Shown here in pieces: positions 26,234 through 34,677 of a stretch of 64,000 nt of DNA. The notes under the pieces are model-generated. The model did not search any database and was not told the origin of the DNA. It worked only from the letters and a program-made list of their open reading frames with translations. Source of the stretch: Aliiroseovarius sp965367685. Lineage in GTDB: Bacteria > Pseudomonadota > Alphaproteobacteria > Rhodobacterales > Rhodobacteraceae. The position numbers and the translations under genes were made by a program. The stretch is taken from NCBI GenBank assembly GCA_965367685.1, contig CBDUJY010000004.1, positions 154,150 to 218,149 of the forward strand. Direction: 5' to 3'. Positions within the stretch are counted from its first letter, which is position 1. Each line of letters begins with the position of its first letter.

Positions 26234-27487
26234 ATGATGCTTTCGTCCAACACCGCACCCCAAGCTGCGCCCAAAAAAGTTGTGCTTGCCTATTCCGGCG
26301 GCCTTGATACCTCGATCATCCTGAAATGGTTGCAAACCGAGTATGGTTGCGAAGTGATCACCTTCACCGCTGATCTTGGTCAGGGCGAAGAGCTGGAGCC
26401 CGCTCGCAAAAAAGCCGAACTGCTGGGCATCAAGCCAGAAAACATCCACATCGAAGATCTGCGCGAAGAGTTTGTGCGCGACTTTGTGTTCCCGATGTTC
26501 CGTGCCAACGCGCAATACGAAGGTCTGTACCTTTTGGGCACGTCCATCGCCCGCCCGCTGATCTCCAAACGTCTTGTTGAGATCGCGGCCGAGCATGGTG
26601 CCGATGCGGTCAGCCACGGCGCAACCGGCAAAGGCAACGACCAGGTACGGTTTGAACTGGCGGCTTACGCGCTGAACCCCGACATCCAGGTGATCGCCCC
26701 TTGGCGTGAATGGGATCTTGGCTCGCGCACCAAGCTGTTGGAGTTTGCTGAACAGAACCAGATCCCGATCGCCAAAGACAAACGTGGCGAAGCGCCATTC
26801 TCGGTTGATGCGAACCTGTTGCACACCTCATCCGAGGGTAAGGTTCTTGAGGATCCAGCCGAGGATGCGCCCGATTACGTCTACCAACGATCGGTCCACC
26901 CAGAAGATGCGCCAGACACGCCCGAATTTATCGAGATCACCTTTGAAAAGGGCGATCCCGTGGCCATCAACGGCGTCGACATGTCGCCCGCAACCGTGCT
27001 GACCGAGTTGAACGAATATGGCGGCAAGCACGGCATCGGCCGTCTTGATCTGGTCGAGGGTCGTTACGTTGGTATGAAATCGCGCGGGATCTATGAAACC
27101 CCCGGCGGCACCATCCTGATCGAAGCCCACCGCGGCATTGAAAGCATCACCATGGACCGGGGCGCAATGCATCTGAAAGATGAGCTGATGCCGAAATACG
27201 CCGAGCTGATCTATAACGGTTACTGGTATTCGCCCGAGCGTGAAATGCTGCAAGCCGCCATCGACCTGTCGCAAGAACATGTGACCGGCACCGTGCGCAT
27301 CAAACTGTACAAAGGTTTGGCCCGCGTTGTGGGCCGCTGGTCCGATCACTCGCTCTATTCAGAAGAGCATGTGACGTTTGAAGAAGACATGGGCGCCTAT
27401 GATCAGACCGATGCGGCTGGCTTTATCCAACTGAATGCACTGCGTCTGCGGTTGATCGCCATGCGCAACAAACGCGTTGCAAAGTGA
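26234..27487 (+). CDS. argG: Argininosuccinate synthase
   Basis: A 417-residue enzyme that joins citrulline and aspartate with ATP in arginine synthesis. The ATP-pyrophosphatase loop AYSGGLDTSI lies near the N-terminus, and SHGATGKGNDQVRFELA is the conserved citrulline/ATP region. Two adjacent ATGs (26234 and 26237) follow AAAGGGA; the second has slightly better spacing. Codon use is visibly more biased than in the neighbours, consistent with high expression. Its TGA overlaps the GTG of the DUF1810 gene (GTGA), so that gene is probably translated as an add-on. Confidence 0.97.
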   Translation: MMLSSNTAPQAAPKKVVLAYSGGLDTSIILKWLQTEYGCEVITFTADLGQGEELEPARKKAELLGIKPENIHIEDLREEFVRDFVFPMFRANAQYEGLYLLGTSIARPLISKRLVEIAAEHGADAVSHGATGKGNDQVRFELAAYALNPDIQVIAPWREWDLGSRTKLLEFAEQNQIPIAKDKRGEAPFSVDANLLHTSSEGKVLEDPAEDAPDYVYQRSVHPEDAPDTPEFIEITFEKGDPVAINGVDMSPATVLTELNEYGGKHGIGRLDLVEGRYVGMKSRGIYETPGGTILIEAHRGIESITMDRGAMHLKDELMPKYAELIYNGYWYSPEREMLQAAIDLSQEHVTGTVRIKLYKGLARVVGRWSDHSLYSEEHVTFEEDMGAYDQTDAAGFIQLNALRLRLIAMRNKRVAK

Positions 27488-27924
27488 CTTTCGACGACGA
27501 TACCGATGATGAACTAGAGATGTTCATTGAAGCTCAGGACACCGTTTGGCACGATGTCCTGAGCGAACTTCAGGCCGGGAAAAAAACCAGCCATTGGATG
27601 TGGTTTGTCTTCCCACAGCTTGCTGAATTGGGCCGCTCCGATCTGTCTCAGCTTTACGGACTTGAGGATCTAAACGAAGCAACGGCCTATCTGCAACACG
27701 AAGAACTGAAACGCCGCCTGCTTGTGGTCTCATCCCTGTTGCTTGAACACGCGGGCACCGATCCGGCGGACATTCTGGGCGATGTTGACACCAACAAACT
27801 GCGGTCTAGCATGACGATTTTTGCAGCCGTAAGCGATACCCCGCCCGTCTTTCAGCAGGTCCTTGAGGTGTTTTATGATGGCATCCCATGCCCACGCACG
27901 GTCGCTGCGCTGACACGGGCCTGA
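27484..27924 (+). CDS. DUF1810-family protein
   Basis: A 146-residue soluble protein with the DUF1810 pattern. FIEAQDTVWHDVLSELQAGK is followed by KTSHWMWFVFPQL and the later LRSSMTIFAAVSDTP. The biochemical function of the family is not established. The GTG start overlaps the argG stop as GTGA, which suggests coupled translation, although an arginine-related role has no support from the sequence itself. Length is usual for the family. An 84-base gap separates it from the SCP2 gene. Confidence 0.85.
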   Translation: MTFDDDTDDELEMFIEAQDTVWHDVLSELQAGKKTSHWMWFVFPQLAELGRSDLSQLYGLEDLNEATAYLQHEELKRRLLVVSSLLLEHAGTDPADILGDVDTNKLRSSMTIFAAVSDTPPVFQQVLEVFYDGIPCPRTVAALTRA

Positions 27925-28008
27925 CGTCAGCGGCCCCTGGGTCAATCTTGCCACGTTTCCCAGATTGTTCTATCGCAAAGCAAAGCAGACGGAGGCTTGG
28001 GGAAAAAT

Positions 28009-28296
28009 ATGCCACTTACCGATATCGCACAGGGGATACAAACTGGACTTGGCGGGCATGGCTTTGATGGGTCGCTTAAGTTTGATTGCGGAGCCGATGG
28101 CGTGATCGTGCTGGCCGACAACACAGTCAGCACCCAGGACCGCGACACGAATTGCGTGCTGCACCTGACCACCGAGAACCTGAAAAAACTGCTGACCGGA
28201 AAGCTAAACCCCATGACCGCCGTTATGATGGGTAAGATCAAGATCACCGGTGATATGTCGGTCGCAATGCGGCTGGGGAAACTGCTTAAGGGTTAA
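28009..28296 (+). CDS. SCP2 sterol-binding-domain protein
   Basis: A 95-residue stand-alone SCP2-fold protein. The core is visible in SLKFDCGADGVIVLADNTVS, CVLHLTTENLKKLLTGKLNP and the C-terminal KIKITGDMSVAMRLGKLL. Members bind lipids or fatty acyl groups in a hydrophobic tunnel; in Rhodobacteraceae small versions are common and unstudied. I start at ATG 28009, with GGAGG at 27991-27995 and GGGGA nearer. The TAA shares TTAA with the stop of the convergent ribokinase-like gene. Confidence 0.87.
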   Translation: MPLTDIAQGIQTGLGGHGFDGSLKFDCGADGVIVLADNTVSTQDRDTNCVLHLTTENLKKLLTGKLNPMTAVMMGKIKITGDMSVAMRLGKLLKG

Positions 28297-29180
28297 TCAG
28301 ACCCTGTTTCGGCCAAAAACGCCTGAACCTCGGCCCGATCTGGCATGGCATCTGCGGTGCCGTGGCGCGTGACCTGAATGGCGGACGCAGCAGCGCCTAA
28401 CCGCATCGCATCACGAATTTCTACCCCCTGATCCAGTCCGGCGGCAACATAGCCGATAAAGCAATCACCTGCGCCCGTGGTGTCAACTGGATCAACTTTG
28501 AAGGCGGGCACGCCTATTTCCTCGCCCGTTGCGCCAACCCGCCACACGGCACCTTGTGCACCTTTGGTAATCAACAGGTTCGCCACATCTATCTGATCGG
28601 TTGCAACGCCCAGCGCATCGGAAAGCTGTTTGGCCTCGATCTCGTTCACCACAAGAAGATCGGTGACAGGCAGCATCTGCGCCGCACGCGATGCATCAAA
28701 GGGCGCGGCAGAGTAAACAACAAACAGGCCTTGCTTTCGCGCCCGCGTGGCGGCCTCTAACGTCAAAACTGTTTCATTCTGCAGGATTAGAGTATCATTC
28801 GCATCAGCATCCTTTAGCGCATTCGCCACTTGCACATCAGTCATCTGCACATTTGCACCAGCAAAAAGGACAATCATATTCTCACCCGACGCATCGACAC
28901 AGATATTGGCGTGTCCAGTCGCGGCGGTGGTGGTCACGATATGCGAGGTATCAACCCCCATATCCCGCAACCGGTCCACACACCAAGCACCCTCTGCGCC
29001 AACCGCACCAATATGATGCACAGTCGCCCCAGCCAGCGCGGCCGCGATAGATTGGTTTGCACCCTTGCCGCCCAAACCGACACGATGATCATTCGACGCC
29101 AGCGTTTCACCCGGTTTTGGCAGGTGATCTACGTCATAGAAATTGTCAATGTTGATCGAGCCAAAGCAAAATACGGTCAT
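28293..29180 (-). CDS. rbsK: PfkB-family sugar kinase, ribokinase-like
   Basis: A 295-residue PfkB kinase. Signature 1 is GLGGKGANQSIAAALAGA near residue 36. Signature 2 is DTTGAGDCFIGYVA, with the catalytic Asp, near residue 235. Ribokinase phosphorylates ribose at O5, but a related sugar or nucleoside substrate is possible because no ribose transporter or repressor lies in the window. I start at ATG 29180, which has GAGG upstream; the frame to 29228 is an unlikely extension. It is transcribed convergently with the SCP2 gene and divergently from the NAD-type isocitrate dehydrogenase. Confidence 0.8.
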   Translation of the reverse strand: MTVFCFGSINIDNFYDVDHLPKPGETLASNDHRVGLGGKGANQSIAAALAGATVHHIGAVGAEGAWCVDRLRDMGVDTSHIVTTTAATGHANICVDASGENMIVLFAGANVQMTDVQVANALKDADANDTLILQNETVLTLEAATRARKQGLFVVYSAAPFDASRAAQMLPVTDLLVVNEIEAKQLSDALGVATDQIDVANLLITKGAQGAVWRVGATGEEIGVPAFKVDPVDTTGAGDCFIGYVAAGLDQGVEIRDAMRLGAAASAIQVTRHGTADAMPDRAEVQAFLAETGSD

Positions 29181-29363
29181 CGGGGCCTCTTTTTTGCAAA
29201 ACCCTATATTTTCAATCCCCATGCGCAAGTGAAATGCGATGGCACGCGGTGAAATCTCTGGGATTTGTCCCGTTTTGTGAATATCACTTTTATATTGTAT
29301 TCCATTGTATACCGTTTATATGGGCTATAAGAATTTCATACTTTCCAAGCTTGGAGCCCCGCC

Positions 29364-30383
29364 ATGACACGCCAAATCGAAGCCACCCTGATCCCCGGCG
29401 ATGGGATCGGACCCGAAATCACCAACGCCGTCATCGCCATTCTAGACCACATGGGCGCGCCCTTTAAATGGGACGTGCAACAGGCCGGTATGGCCGGGAT
29501 TGACGCCGCGGGTGTGCCGCTTCCGCAGGCTACGCTCGACAGTATTCACCGCACCAAACTGGCCCTCAAAGGCCCACTAACCACGCCCGTTGGTGGCGGC
29601 TTCAAATCAATCAACCTGCAACTGCGTCAGGAATTTGAACTGTACGCCAACGTGCGCCCCACCAAGACCATCAAGAAAAACGGCCGCTTCGACGGGGTTG
29701 ATATGGTGATCTTCCGTGAAAACCTCGAGGGGTATTACATCGCGGACGAAGGGTATATCGAACACAACGGCGACCCCGAGGGCAAAGTCTATTCCACCGG
29801 CTATAACACCAAAGCCGAAGCCCGCCGCATCGCCCGCGCCGCCTTTGAATACGCTGTCGCCAATGGCCGCAAAAAAGTATCCATCGTGCACAAGGCCAAC
29901 ATCCTGAAACTGCTATCTGGCATGTTTCTGGAAGAGGCCCGCGAAGTGGCCAAGGAATACGAAGGCCGCGTCGATTATGATGAACGCATCGTCGACGCCT
30001 GCGCCATGCAGATGGTCATGTACCCCGAAGCCTTTGACGTGATTGTCACCACCAACCTCTTTGGTGACATCCTGTCCGATCTGGCCGCGGGCCTTATCGG
30101 CGGTCTGGGTCTTGCCCCCGGCGCCAACATCGGTGAAGACGCCGCGATCTTTGAGGCGGTACACGGATCCGCGCCAGATATTGCTGGCAAAGGCCTTGCC
30201 AACCCCTGCGCGTTTTTGATGGCGGCAGGCATGATGCTGGAACATGTGGGTCGCGTGGAGGACGCCAATCGCCTGCGCCAAGCGGTGATCGACACCGTGC
30301 AATCCGGCGATGGTGCGACACCTGATCTTGGTGGCACGGGCAACACCACCACGCTTGCGGATGCGATCATTTCGCGCCTGTAA
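29364..30383 (+). CDS. NAD-dependent isocitrate/isopropylmalate dehydrogenase-family enzyme
   Basis: A 339-residue beta-decarboxylating dehydrogenase. Visible landmarks are LIPGDGIGPEI, the substrate loop GFKSINLQLRQEFELYANVR (with Ser, Asn and Arg residues), the Tyr in ENLEGYYIADEGY, and GDILSDLAAGLIGGLG with metal-binding aspartates. The loop with Ser and Asn fits isocitrate better than isopropylmalate. Homoisocitrate or tartrate activity cannot be excluded. It lies 1 kb before a monomeric NADP-type icd, so the cell likely has two isocitrate dehydrogenases. The ATG follows GGAG; a TTGTAT/TATAAG pair at 29305-29331 may be the promoter. A terminator follows at 30410-30436. Confidence 0.82.
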   Translation: MTRQIEATLIPGDGIGPEITNAVIAILDHMGAPFKWDVQQAGMAGIDAAGVPLPQATLDSIHRTKLALKGPLTTPVGGGFKSINLQLRQEFELYANVRPTKTIKKNGRFDGVDMVIFRENLEGYYIADEGYIEHNGDPEGKVYSTGYNTKAEARRIARAAFEYAVANGRKKVSIVHKANILKLLSGMFLEEAREVAKEYEGRVDYDERIVDACAMQMVMYPEAFDVIVTTNLFGDILSDLAAGLIGGLGLAPGANIGEDAAIFEAVHGSAPDIAGKGLANPCAFLMAAGMMLEHVGRVEDANRLRQAVIDTVQSGDGATPDLGGTGNTTTLADAIISRL

Positions 30384-30409
30384 AGACCCGAAACCGAACG
30401 ACACACCAC

Positions 30410-30436
30410 AAAACCGGGGCCCCGCGCCTCGGTTTT
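30410..30436 (+). terminator. Rho-independent terminator after the NAD-type isocitrate dehydrogenase
   Basis: Eleven-base stem AAAACCGGGGC/GCCTCGGTTTT with one G-T pair and a 5-base loop, located 26 bases after the TAA. It separates this gene from the GNAT-YoaP gene. Confidence 0.75.
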
Positions 30437-30482
30437 GACCTTGGTCAGGGACAGCACCTATCCACAGGTGCACACTGATGCC

Positions 30483-31250
30483 ATGACCCAATTAAATTCA
30501 AATCCCATCCTTACCGTCACAACTGAGACCGTCGAAAAACACGGTTTCTTTTGTAAAATGAGCGCCCGGAAAACCAGCGCTTGGAAGCGCAAAAAGGCGT
30601 GGCTGGATGCCCGCTTTGCCGAGGGGCTGCAGCTTCGCCTGTTGGGCAATAAAGAGCGCGGTTTCATTGAATTCATCCCCGGCAAATACGCATGGCGCGG
30701 TATTGAAGATGCGGAAGATTTTGTGGTGATCCACTGCCTTTGGGTTGTGGGGAAAAGCAAAGGCAACGGGTTCTCAACCCAGCTTTTGAATGAGGCCGAG
30801 GGTTGGGCGCGCGAAAACGGATACAAAGGCGTGGTCGCCCTGACAAGTTCAGGTAACTGGCTGATCGATAAAGGCATCCTGGCCCACCACGGTTACCAAT
30901 CTGTTGACAGTGCTGCACCGGGTTACGACTTGATGCTAAAGCACAATTCCCCCGCAAATCCCCCACAACTATCGGGGCATTGGTCCGCAAAAGCGGCCGC
31001 CTTTGGGCCGGGAATGACGGTTCTTCATTCCGCGCAATGCCCCTATCTTGAAGACGCGGTGGCCCATGCCCGCGCCGCCGCCGACACCTTAGGCCTGCCG
31101 TTTCGCGCCATTGAAATCACGTCAGCGGACAAAGCGCGAACTCTTGTCCCCAACCCATATGGCGTCTTCTCTTTGATCCACGACGGACGTGAAATTTCGA
31201 GCCACTACCTACTGACCAAACAAATTTTACCTCTGATTGCCCGCGACTAA
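30483..31250 (+). CDS. GNAT N-acetyltransferase with C-terminal YoaP-like domain
   Basis: A 255-residue two-part protein. The N-terminal half is GNAT-like (FVVIHCLWVVGKSKGNGFST, then LLNEAEGWARENGYKGVVA, the acetyl-CoA-binding region). The C-terminal half is thioredoxin-fold-like and resembles YoaP (VLHSAQCPYLEDAVAHARAA, then YGVFSLIHDGREISSHYLL). The acceptor substrate is unknown. I start at ATG 30483; an earlier in-frame start at 30435 falls beside the upstream terminator. It stands alone between two isocitrate dehydrogenase genes, with no obvious operon partner. Confidence 0.8.
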   Translation: MTQLNSNPILTVTTETVEKHGFFCKMSARKTSAWKRKKAWLDARFAEGLQLRLLGNKERGFIEFIPGKYAWRGIEDAEDFVVIHCLWVVGKSKGNGFSTQLLNEAEGWARENGYKGVVALTSSGNWLIDKGILAHHGYQSVDSAAPGYDLMLKHNSPANPPQLSGHWSAKAAAFGPGMTVLHSAQCPYLEDAVAHARAAADTLGLPFRAIEITSADKARTLVPNPYGVFSLIHDGREISSHYLLTKQILPLIARD

Positions 31251-31383
31251 TTCGCCGTTTCACGCGCAAGTCCCTTTTTTTTCATGCGCAGATTGTGTAT
31301 GTCAGGGTCAAATCCAATCCTGCGCCCGAAGCGGTCTTTCGCGCGCATTCTAACCTTTCATCGAAAAAAAGGGGTGTTCTGTC

Positions 31384-33597
31384 ATGACCGATACTTCACA
31401 GCCGGATATTGTGTATACCATTGTAGACGAAGCGCCAGAGCTTGCCTCCGCCTCGTTCCTGCCCATCATCAAACGCTTTGCCAAAGCGGCGGGCGTATCG
31501 GTGGGCACCAAAGACATCTCATTGGCCGGCCGGATCATTTCGACCTTCCCCGAAAGCCTGTCAGCTGAACAGCGTCAAAACGACGATCTGGCCGAGCTGG
31601 GCAAGCTGGTGAAAACCGCCGATGCCAACGTCATCAAACTGCCAAACATCTCGGCTTCGGTGCCGCAACTTGTCGCCGCAATCGAAGAGCTTCAGGCCCA
31701 AGGCTACGCCCTGCCGGATTACCCGGAAGAGCCACAGACCGACGAAGAAAAAGCCGTGCGCGCGCGTTATGATGGGATCAAAGGCTCTGCCGTGAACCCT
31801 GTTCTGCGCGAAGGCAACTCGGACCGTCGTTCAGCCAAAGCCGTGAAAAACTATGCCCAAAATAACCCGCATTCGATGGGTGAATGGGCCTCGGGCAGCA
31901 AGACAAAAGTGTCTTCGATGCCAGGTAACGACTTCTACGCAAACGAAAAAGCCGCAACCATCACCGCAGCGCAAGCCGGTGATGCGAAGATCGAATTCGT
32001 TGGCAAAGACGGCACAACCACCGTTCTGAAAGACAGCTGGCCGCTGGAAGAAGGCACCGTGGCAGACGCGACATTCATGTCGGCAAAGGCCCTTGGCGCG
32101 TTCTTGGCAGACGCCATTGAAGACACCAAAAAAGACGGCACCATGTTCTCGCTTCACATGAAAGCGACCATGATGAAAGTGTCTGATCCGATCATCTTTG
32201 GCCACGCTGTGAAAGCATGGTTGGCCCCTGTATTTGCAAAGTTTGGCGCCGAATTGGACGCCGCTGGCGTGAACCCAAATTCGGGCATGGGTGACCTGAT
32301 TGAGCGCGTGAAAGACAACGCCGACATCATGGCCGCCATCGACGCCGTGACCGCGGATCGCCCCGCGATGTATATGGTCGATAGCGACAAGGGCATCACC
32401 AACCTGCACGTCCCATCCGACGTGATCATCGACGCTTCGATGCCCGCCGTGATCCGCGCGGGCGGCAAAGGGTGGGATGCTGACGGCAACAAAGGGGATA
32501 CCAACTGTGTGATCCCCGACAACTGCTATGCGACCATCTATGACGAAACGATTAACTTCTTCAAAGAAAACGGAAAAATGGACGTGTCCACCGTTGGGTC
32601 CGTCGCAAACGTTGGCCTGATGGCGCAAAAAGCCGAAGAATACGGCAGCCACCCCACCACCTTCGAAGCACCCGCTGACGGCGTGATCCGTGTGGTTCTG
32701 GCCAACGGCGAGACACTGCATTCACACGACGTTGAAGGCGGCGACATCTGGCGTGCGTGTACGGCCAAAAAGGCGCCAATTGACAACTGGATCCAGCTTG
32801 CCCTGGACCGTCAACGCCTGACCGGTTCCGAAGCCATTTTTTGGCTGGATGCAAACCGCGCCCATGATGCCGAGCTGATCAAAATGGTGGAACCCGCGCT
32901 GCAAGCCGCTGGTGTTGCAGACAAATTCCAGATCATGGCCCCCCGCGAAGCCACCCGTCAGTCGCTGATCACCATCACCGCAGGCAAGGACAGCATCGCC
33001 ATCACTGGCAACGTGCTGCGCGATTACCTGACCGACCTGTTCCCAATCTTGGAGCTTGGCACCTCGGCGAAAATGCTGTCGATTGTAAAGCTGATGCAAG
33101 GCGGCGGCTTGTTTGAAACCGGCGCTGGCGGATCCGCCCCCAAGCATGTTCAGCAACTGGTGGAACAGAACCACCTGCGTTGGGATTCTATGGGCGAATT
33201 CTGTGCCTTAGGTGAAAGCTTGAACTTCCTCGCAGACGTCAAAGGCAACGCAAAAGCAGGCGTTTTGGGCGTGGCCGCTGAGGCGGCAACCCAAGGCATC
33301 TTGGACAACAACCGTTCACCAAGCCGCAAAGTTGGCGAGCCGGACAACCGCGACAGCCACTATTGGTTTGCACGTTACTGGGCCGAAGCGCTTGCCGCCC
33401 AGACGCAAGATGCTGATTTGGCAGCGGAATTTGCACCGATTGCAAAAGCGCTGGCAGATGGCGAAGAAGCAATCCTGGCAGAGCTTGCAAAGGCACAGGG
33501 TCCAGCCGCAAACATCGGTGGGTATTTCCGCCCTGACGCCGCGCTGAAAGCAAAAATCATGCGCCCATCAGCCACGCTGAACGCGATCATCGACTAA
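31384..33597 (+). CDS. icd: NADP-dependent isocitrate dehydrogenase, monomeric type
   Basis: This 737-residue protein is the large monomeric IDH form, unrelated in length to the 45 kDa dimeric enzymes. Recognisable segments are KTADANVIKLPNISASVPQL near the start, LKATMMKVSDPI-like HMKATMMKVSDPIIFGHAVK, and NCVIPDNCYATIYDETI. It makes 2-oxoglutarate and NADPH in the TCA cycle. Codon bias is strong, suggesting high expression. The ATG at 31384 is preceded by a 133-base gap with no identified control element. A strong terminator follows. The opposite-strand frame 31831-32721 is a shadow. Confidence 0.96.
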   Translation: MTDTSQPDIVYTIVDEAPELASASFLPIIKRFAKAAGVSVGTKDISLAGRIISTFPESLSAEQRQNDDLAELGKLVKTADANVIKLPNISASVPQLVAAIEELQAQGYALPDYPEEPQTDEEKAVRARYDGIKGSAVNPVLREGNSDRRSAKAVKNYAQNNPHSMGEWASGSKTKVSSMPGNDFYANEKAATITAAQAGDAKIEFVGKDGTTTVLKDSWPLEEGTVADATFMSAKALGAFLADAIEDTKKDGTMFSLHMKATMMKVSDPIIFGHAVKAWLAPVFAKFGAELDAAGVNPNSGMGDLIERVKDNADIMAAIDAVTADRPAMYMVDSDKGITNLHVPSDVIIDASMPAVIRAGGKGWDADGNKGDTNCVIPDNCYATIYDETINFFKENGKMDVSTVGSVANVGLMAQKAEEYGSHPTTFEAPADGVIRVVLANGETLHSHDVEGGDIWRACTAKKAPIDNWIQLALDRQRLTGSEAIFWLDANRAHDAELIKMVEPALQAAGVADKFQIMAPREATRQSLITITAGKDSIAITGNVLRDYLTDLFPILELGTSAKMLSIVKLMQGGGLFETGAGGSAPKHVQQLVEQNHLRWDSMGEFCALGESLNFLADVKGNAKAGVLGVAAEAATQGILDNNRSPSRKVGEPDNRDSHYWFARYWAEALAAQTQDADLAAEFAPIAKALADGEEAILAELAKAQGPAANIGGYFRPDAALKAKIMRPSATLNAIID

Positions 33598-33617
33598 GCT
33601 TTACCGGTTTAAAACAC

Positions 33618-33648
33618 GAAAACCCCCGCCAAACGGTGGGGGTTTTTC
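33618..33648 (+). terminator. Rho-independent terminator after icd
   Basis: Stem GAAAACCCCC/GGGGGTTTTTC around a 10-base loop, 20 bases after the icd stop. The near-symmetrical A and T flanks mean it could also stop transcripts arriving from the convergent membrane-protein gene. Confidence 0.9.
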
Positions 33649-33655
33649 TTTGCGA

Positions 33656-33739
33656 AAACTGTAAACTCTTTAAAGTTTCAAAACGCCAAACTTTAAACTG
33701 TTTAAAGGTCTCAGCGGCAAAACTGTAAACTGTTTAAAC
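33656..33739. repeat. Three 20-base near-palindromic direct repeats at exact 32-base spacing
   Basis: Copy A is AAACTGTAAACTCTTTAAAG at 33656-33675, copy B is AAACTTTAAACTGTTTAAAG at 33688-33707, and copy C is AAACTGTAAACTGTTTAAAC at 33720-33739. The start-to-start distance is 32 bases both times, with unrelated 12-base spacers. Copy B contains the dyad CTTTAAA-CTG-TTTAAAG. They fill the gap between two convergent genes, just after the icd terminator. A spacing of about three helical turns puts all three on one DNA face, as for a cooperatively bound protein. The function is unknown. Confidence 0.85.
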
Positions 33740-33741
33740 CC

Positions 33742-34620
33742 CTATTTCCCCAAAACCGCATCCGTGTTCACCACACCCGCGGCGCGCAAAGTGGCCAAAT
33801 CTGGCGCCCAAATCTCATTGTGTGAGCGTTGGAACATCACGTCCAAAAATCCGTCACTGACCCCGCGCGCGCGGAAAAGATCGCGGTCTTTTTCCTGTTC
33901 CGCAGCCACATCAATGTGCGGCAGTTGCGACGCATTGGTGAGAAGATATCCATGAAACCCCAACTTTGCATCCGGGGCGATGCCGCGCGTTTTTCCGGCG
34001 ATAAAAAGAAGGGTGCAGGCAGAGCTGCAATCCTGTTCGACAAATGTGCTCAGGTCACGGGCAAGGATCAGCTTGGCGATCCCGCGCGCTTCAAAGATGT
34101 TTCCGCCATTGCTGGTCAGATGCACATGGCGCAGATCGGGATGTTTTGCCAAAAGCGCCATGAACCGTTTGGTTGCGCCCAGCGCGATCACACCGCGCAA
34201 GGTAAGGATGGTGCCACCCTCGGAAACGCGCATATCATAGTTTGACGCGTGCAGTTGGTCCCGCTGCACAGAATAAGGCAGATCATCAGGGGGAACATGG
34301 GTGGCCAGCGCCAAACCCCACCATTGCGACAACACCACAAACACGGCAACAATCAGGGCAAACATCCCGCCCCAAAGGGGCAACATAGACCCTAATCCAC
34401 GCAAATTCCGCTCGGCTGCGCGAAAATAGCCGGTGCATTGCCAGACCAGAACGACAAGATCGACGCCAGCAACGCCCAGCGCAAGCGGTATTGCAACCGG
34501 GTTTTCACGGATCAACATTGCAAAGAGGCCGTAGATCACCAGCCGCAGGGCAACCCCATTCAGCCAGAACGACCGAAGCAAAGACTGCTCTCCGCGCCAA
34601 TGAGAAAGGACATAAGCCAT
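33742..34620 (-). CDS. Membrane protein with periplasmic ClpP/crotonase-like fold (COG3904-like)
   Basis: A 292-residue protein. About four hydrophobic segments fill the N-terminal 125 residues (for example LWGGMFALIVAVFVVLSQWW). A soluble domain follows that resembles the ClpP/SppA fold: LTSNGGNIFEARGIAKLILA, then DCSSACTLLFIAGKTRGIA and KLGFHGYLL. The SSA segment is where the serine nucleophile sits in this fold, which suggests a membrane-tethered peptidase. Similar domains are annotated only as predicted periplasmic proteins. I start at ATG 34620; the upstream TTG at 34626 is weaker. No partner gene is evident. Confidence 0.72.
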   Translation of the reverse strand: MAYVLSHWRGEQSLLRSFWLNGVALRLVIYGLFAMLIRENPVAIPLALGVAGVDLVVLVWQCTGYFRAAERNLRGLGSMLPLWGGMFALIVAVFVVLSQWWGLALATHVPPDDLPYSVQRDQLHASNYDMRVSEGGTILTLRGVIALGATKRFMALLAKHPDLRHVHLTSNGGNIFEARGIAKLILARDLSTFVEQDCSSACTLLFIAGKTRGIAPDAKLGFHGYLLTNASQLPHIDVAAEQEKDRDLFRARGVSDGFLDVMFQRSHNEIWAPDLATLRAAGVVNTDAVLGK

Positions 34621-34677
34621 GCCCAAGGATAGGGCTGGCTTATGTCCAAGGTCAAATCCGGGGGAATTGCCCAGTGT

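Noticed and set aside
31831..32721. A 296-codon open frame on the - strand inside icd
   Set aside because: It is Gly/His/Val-rich, lacks recognisable motifs, and mirrors the strongly biased codons of icd.
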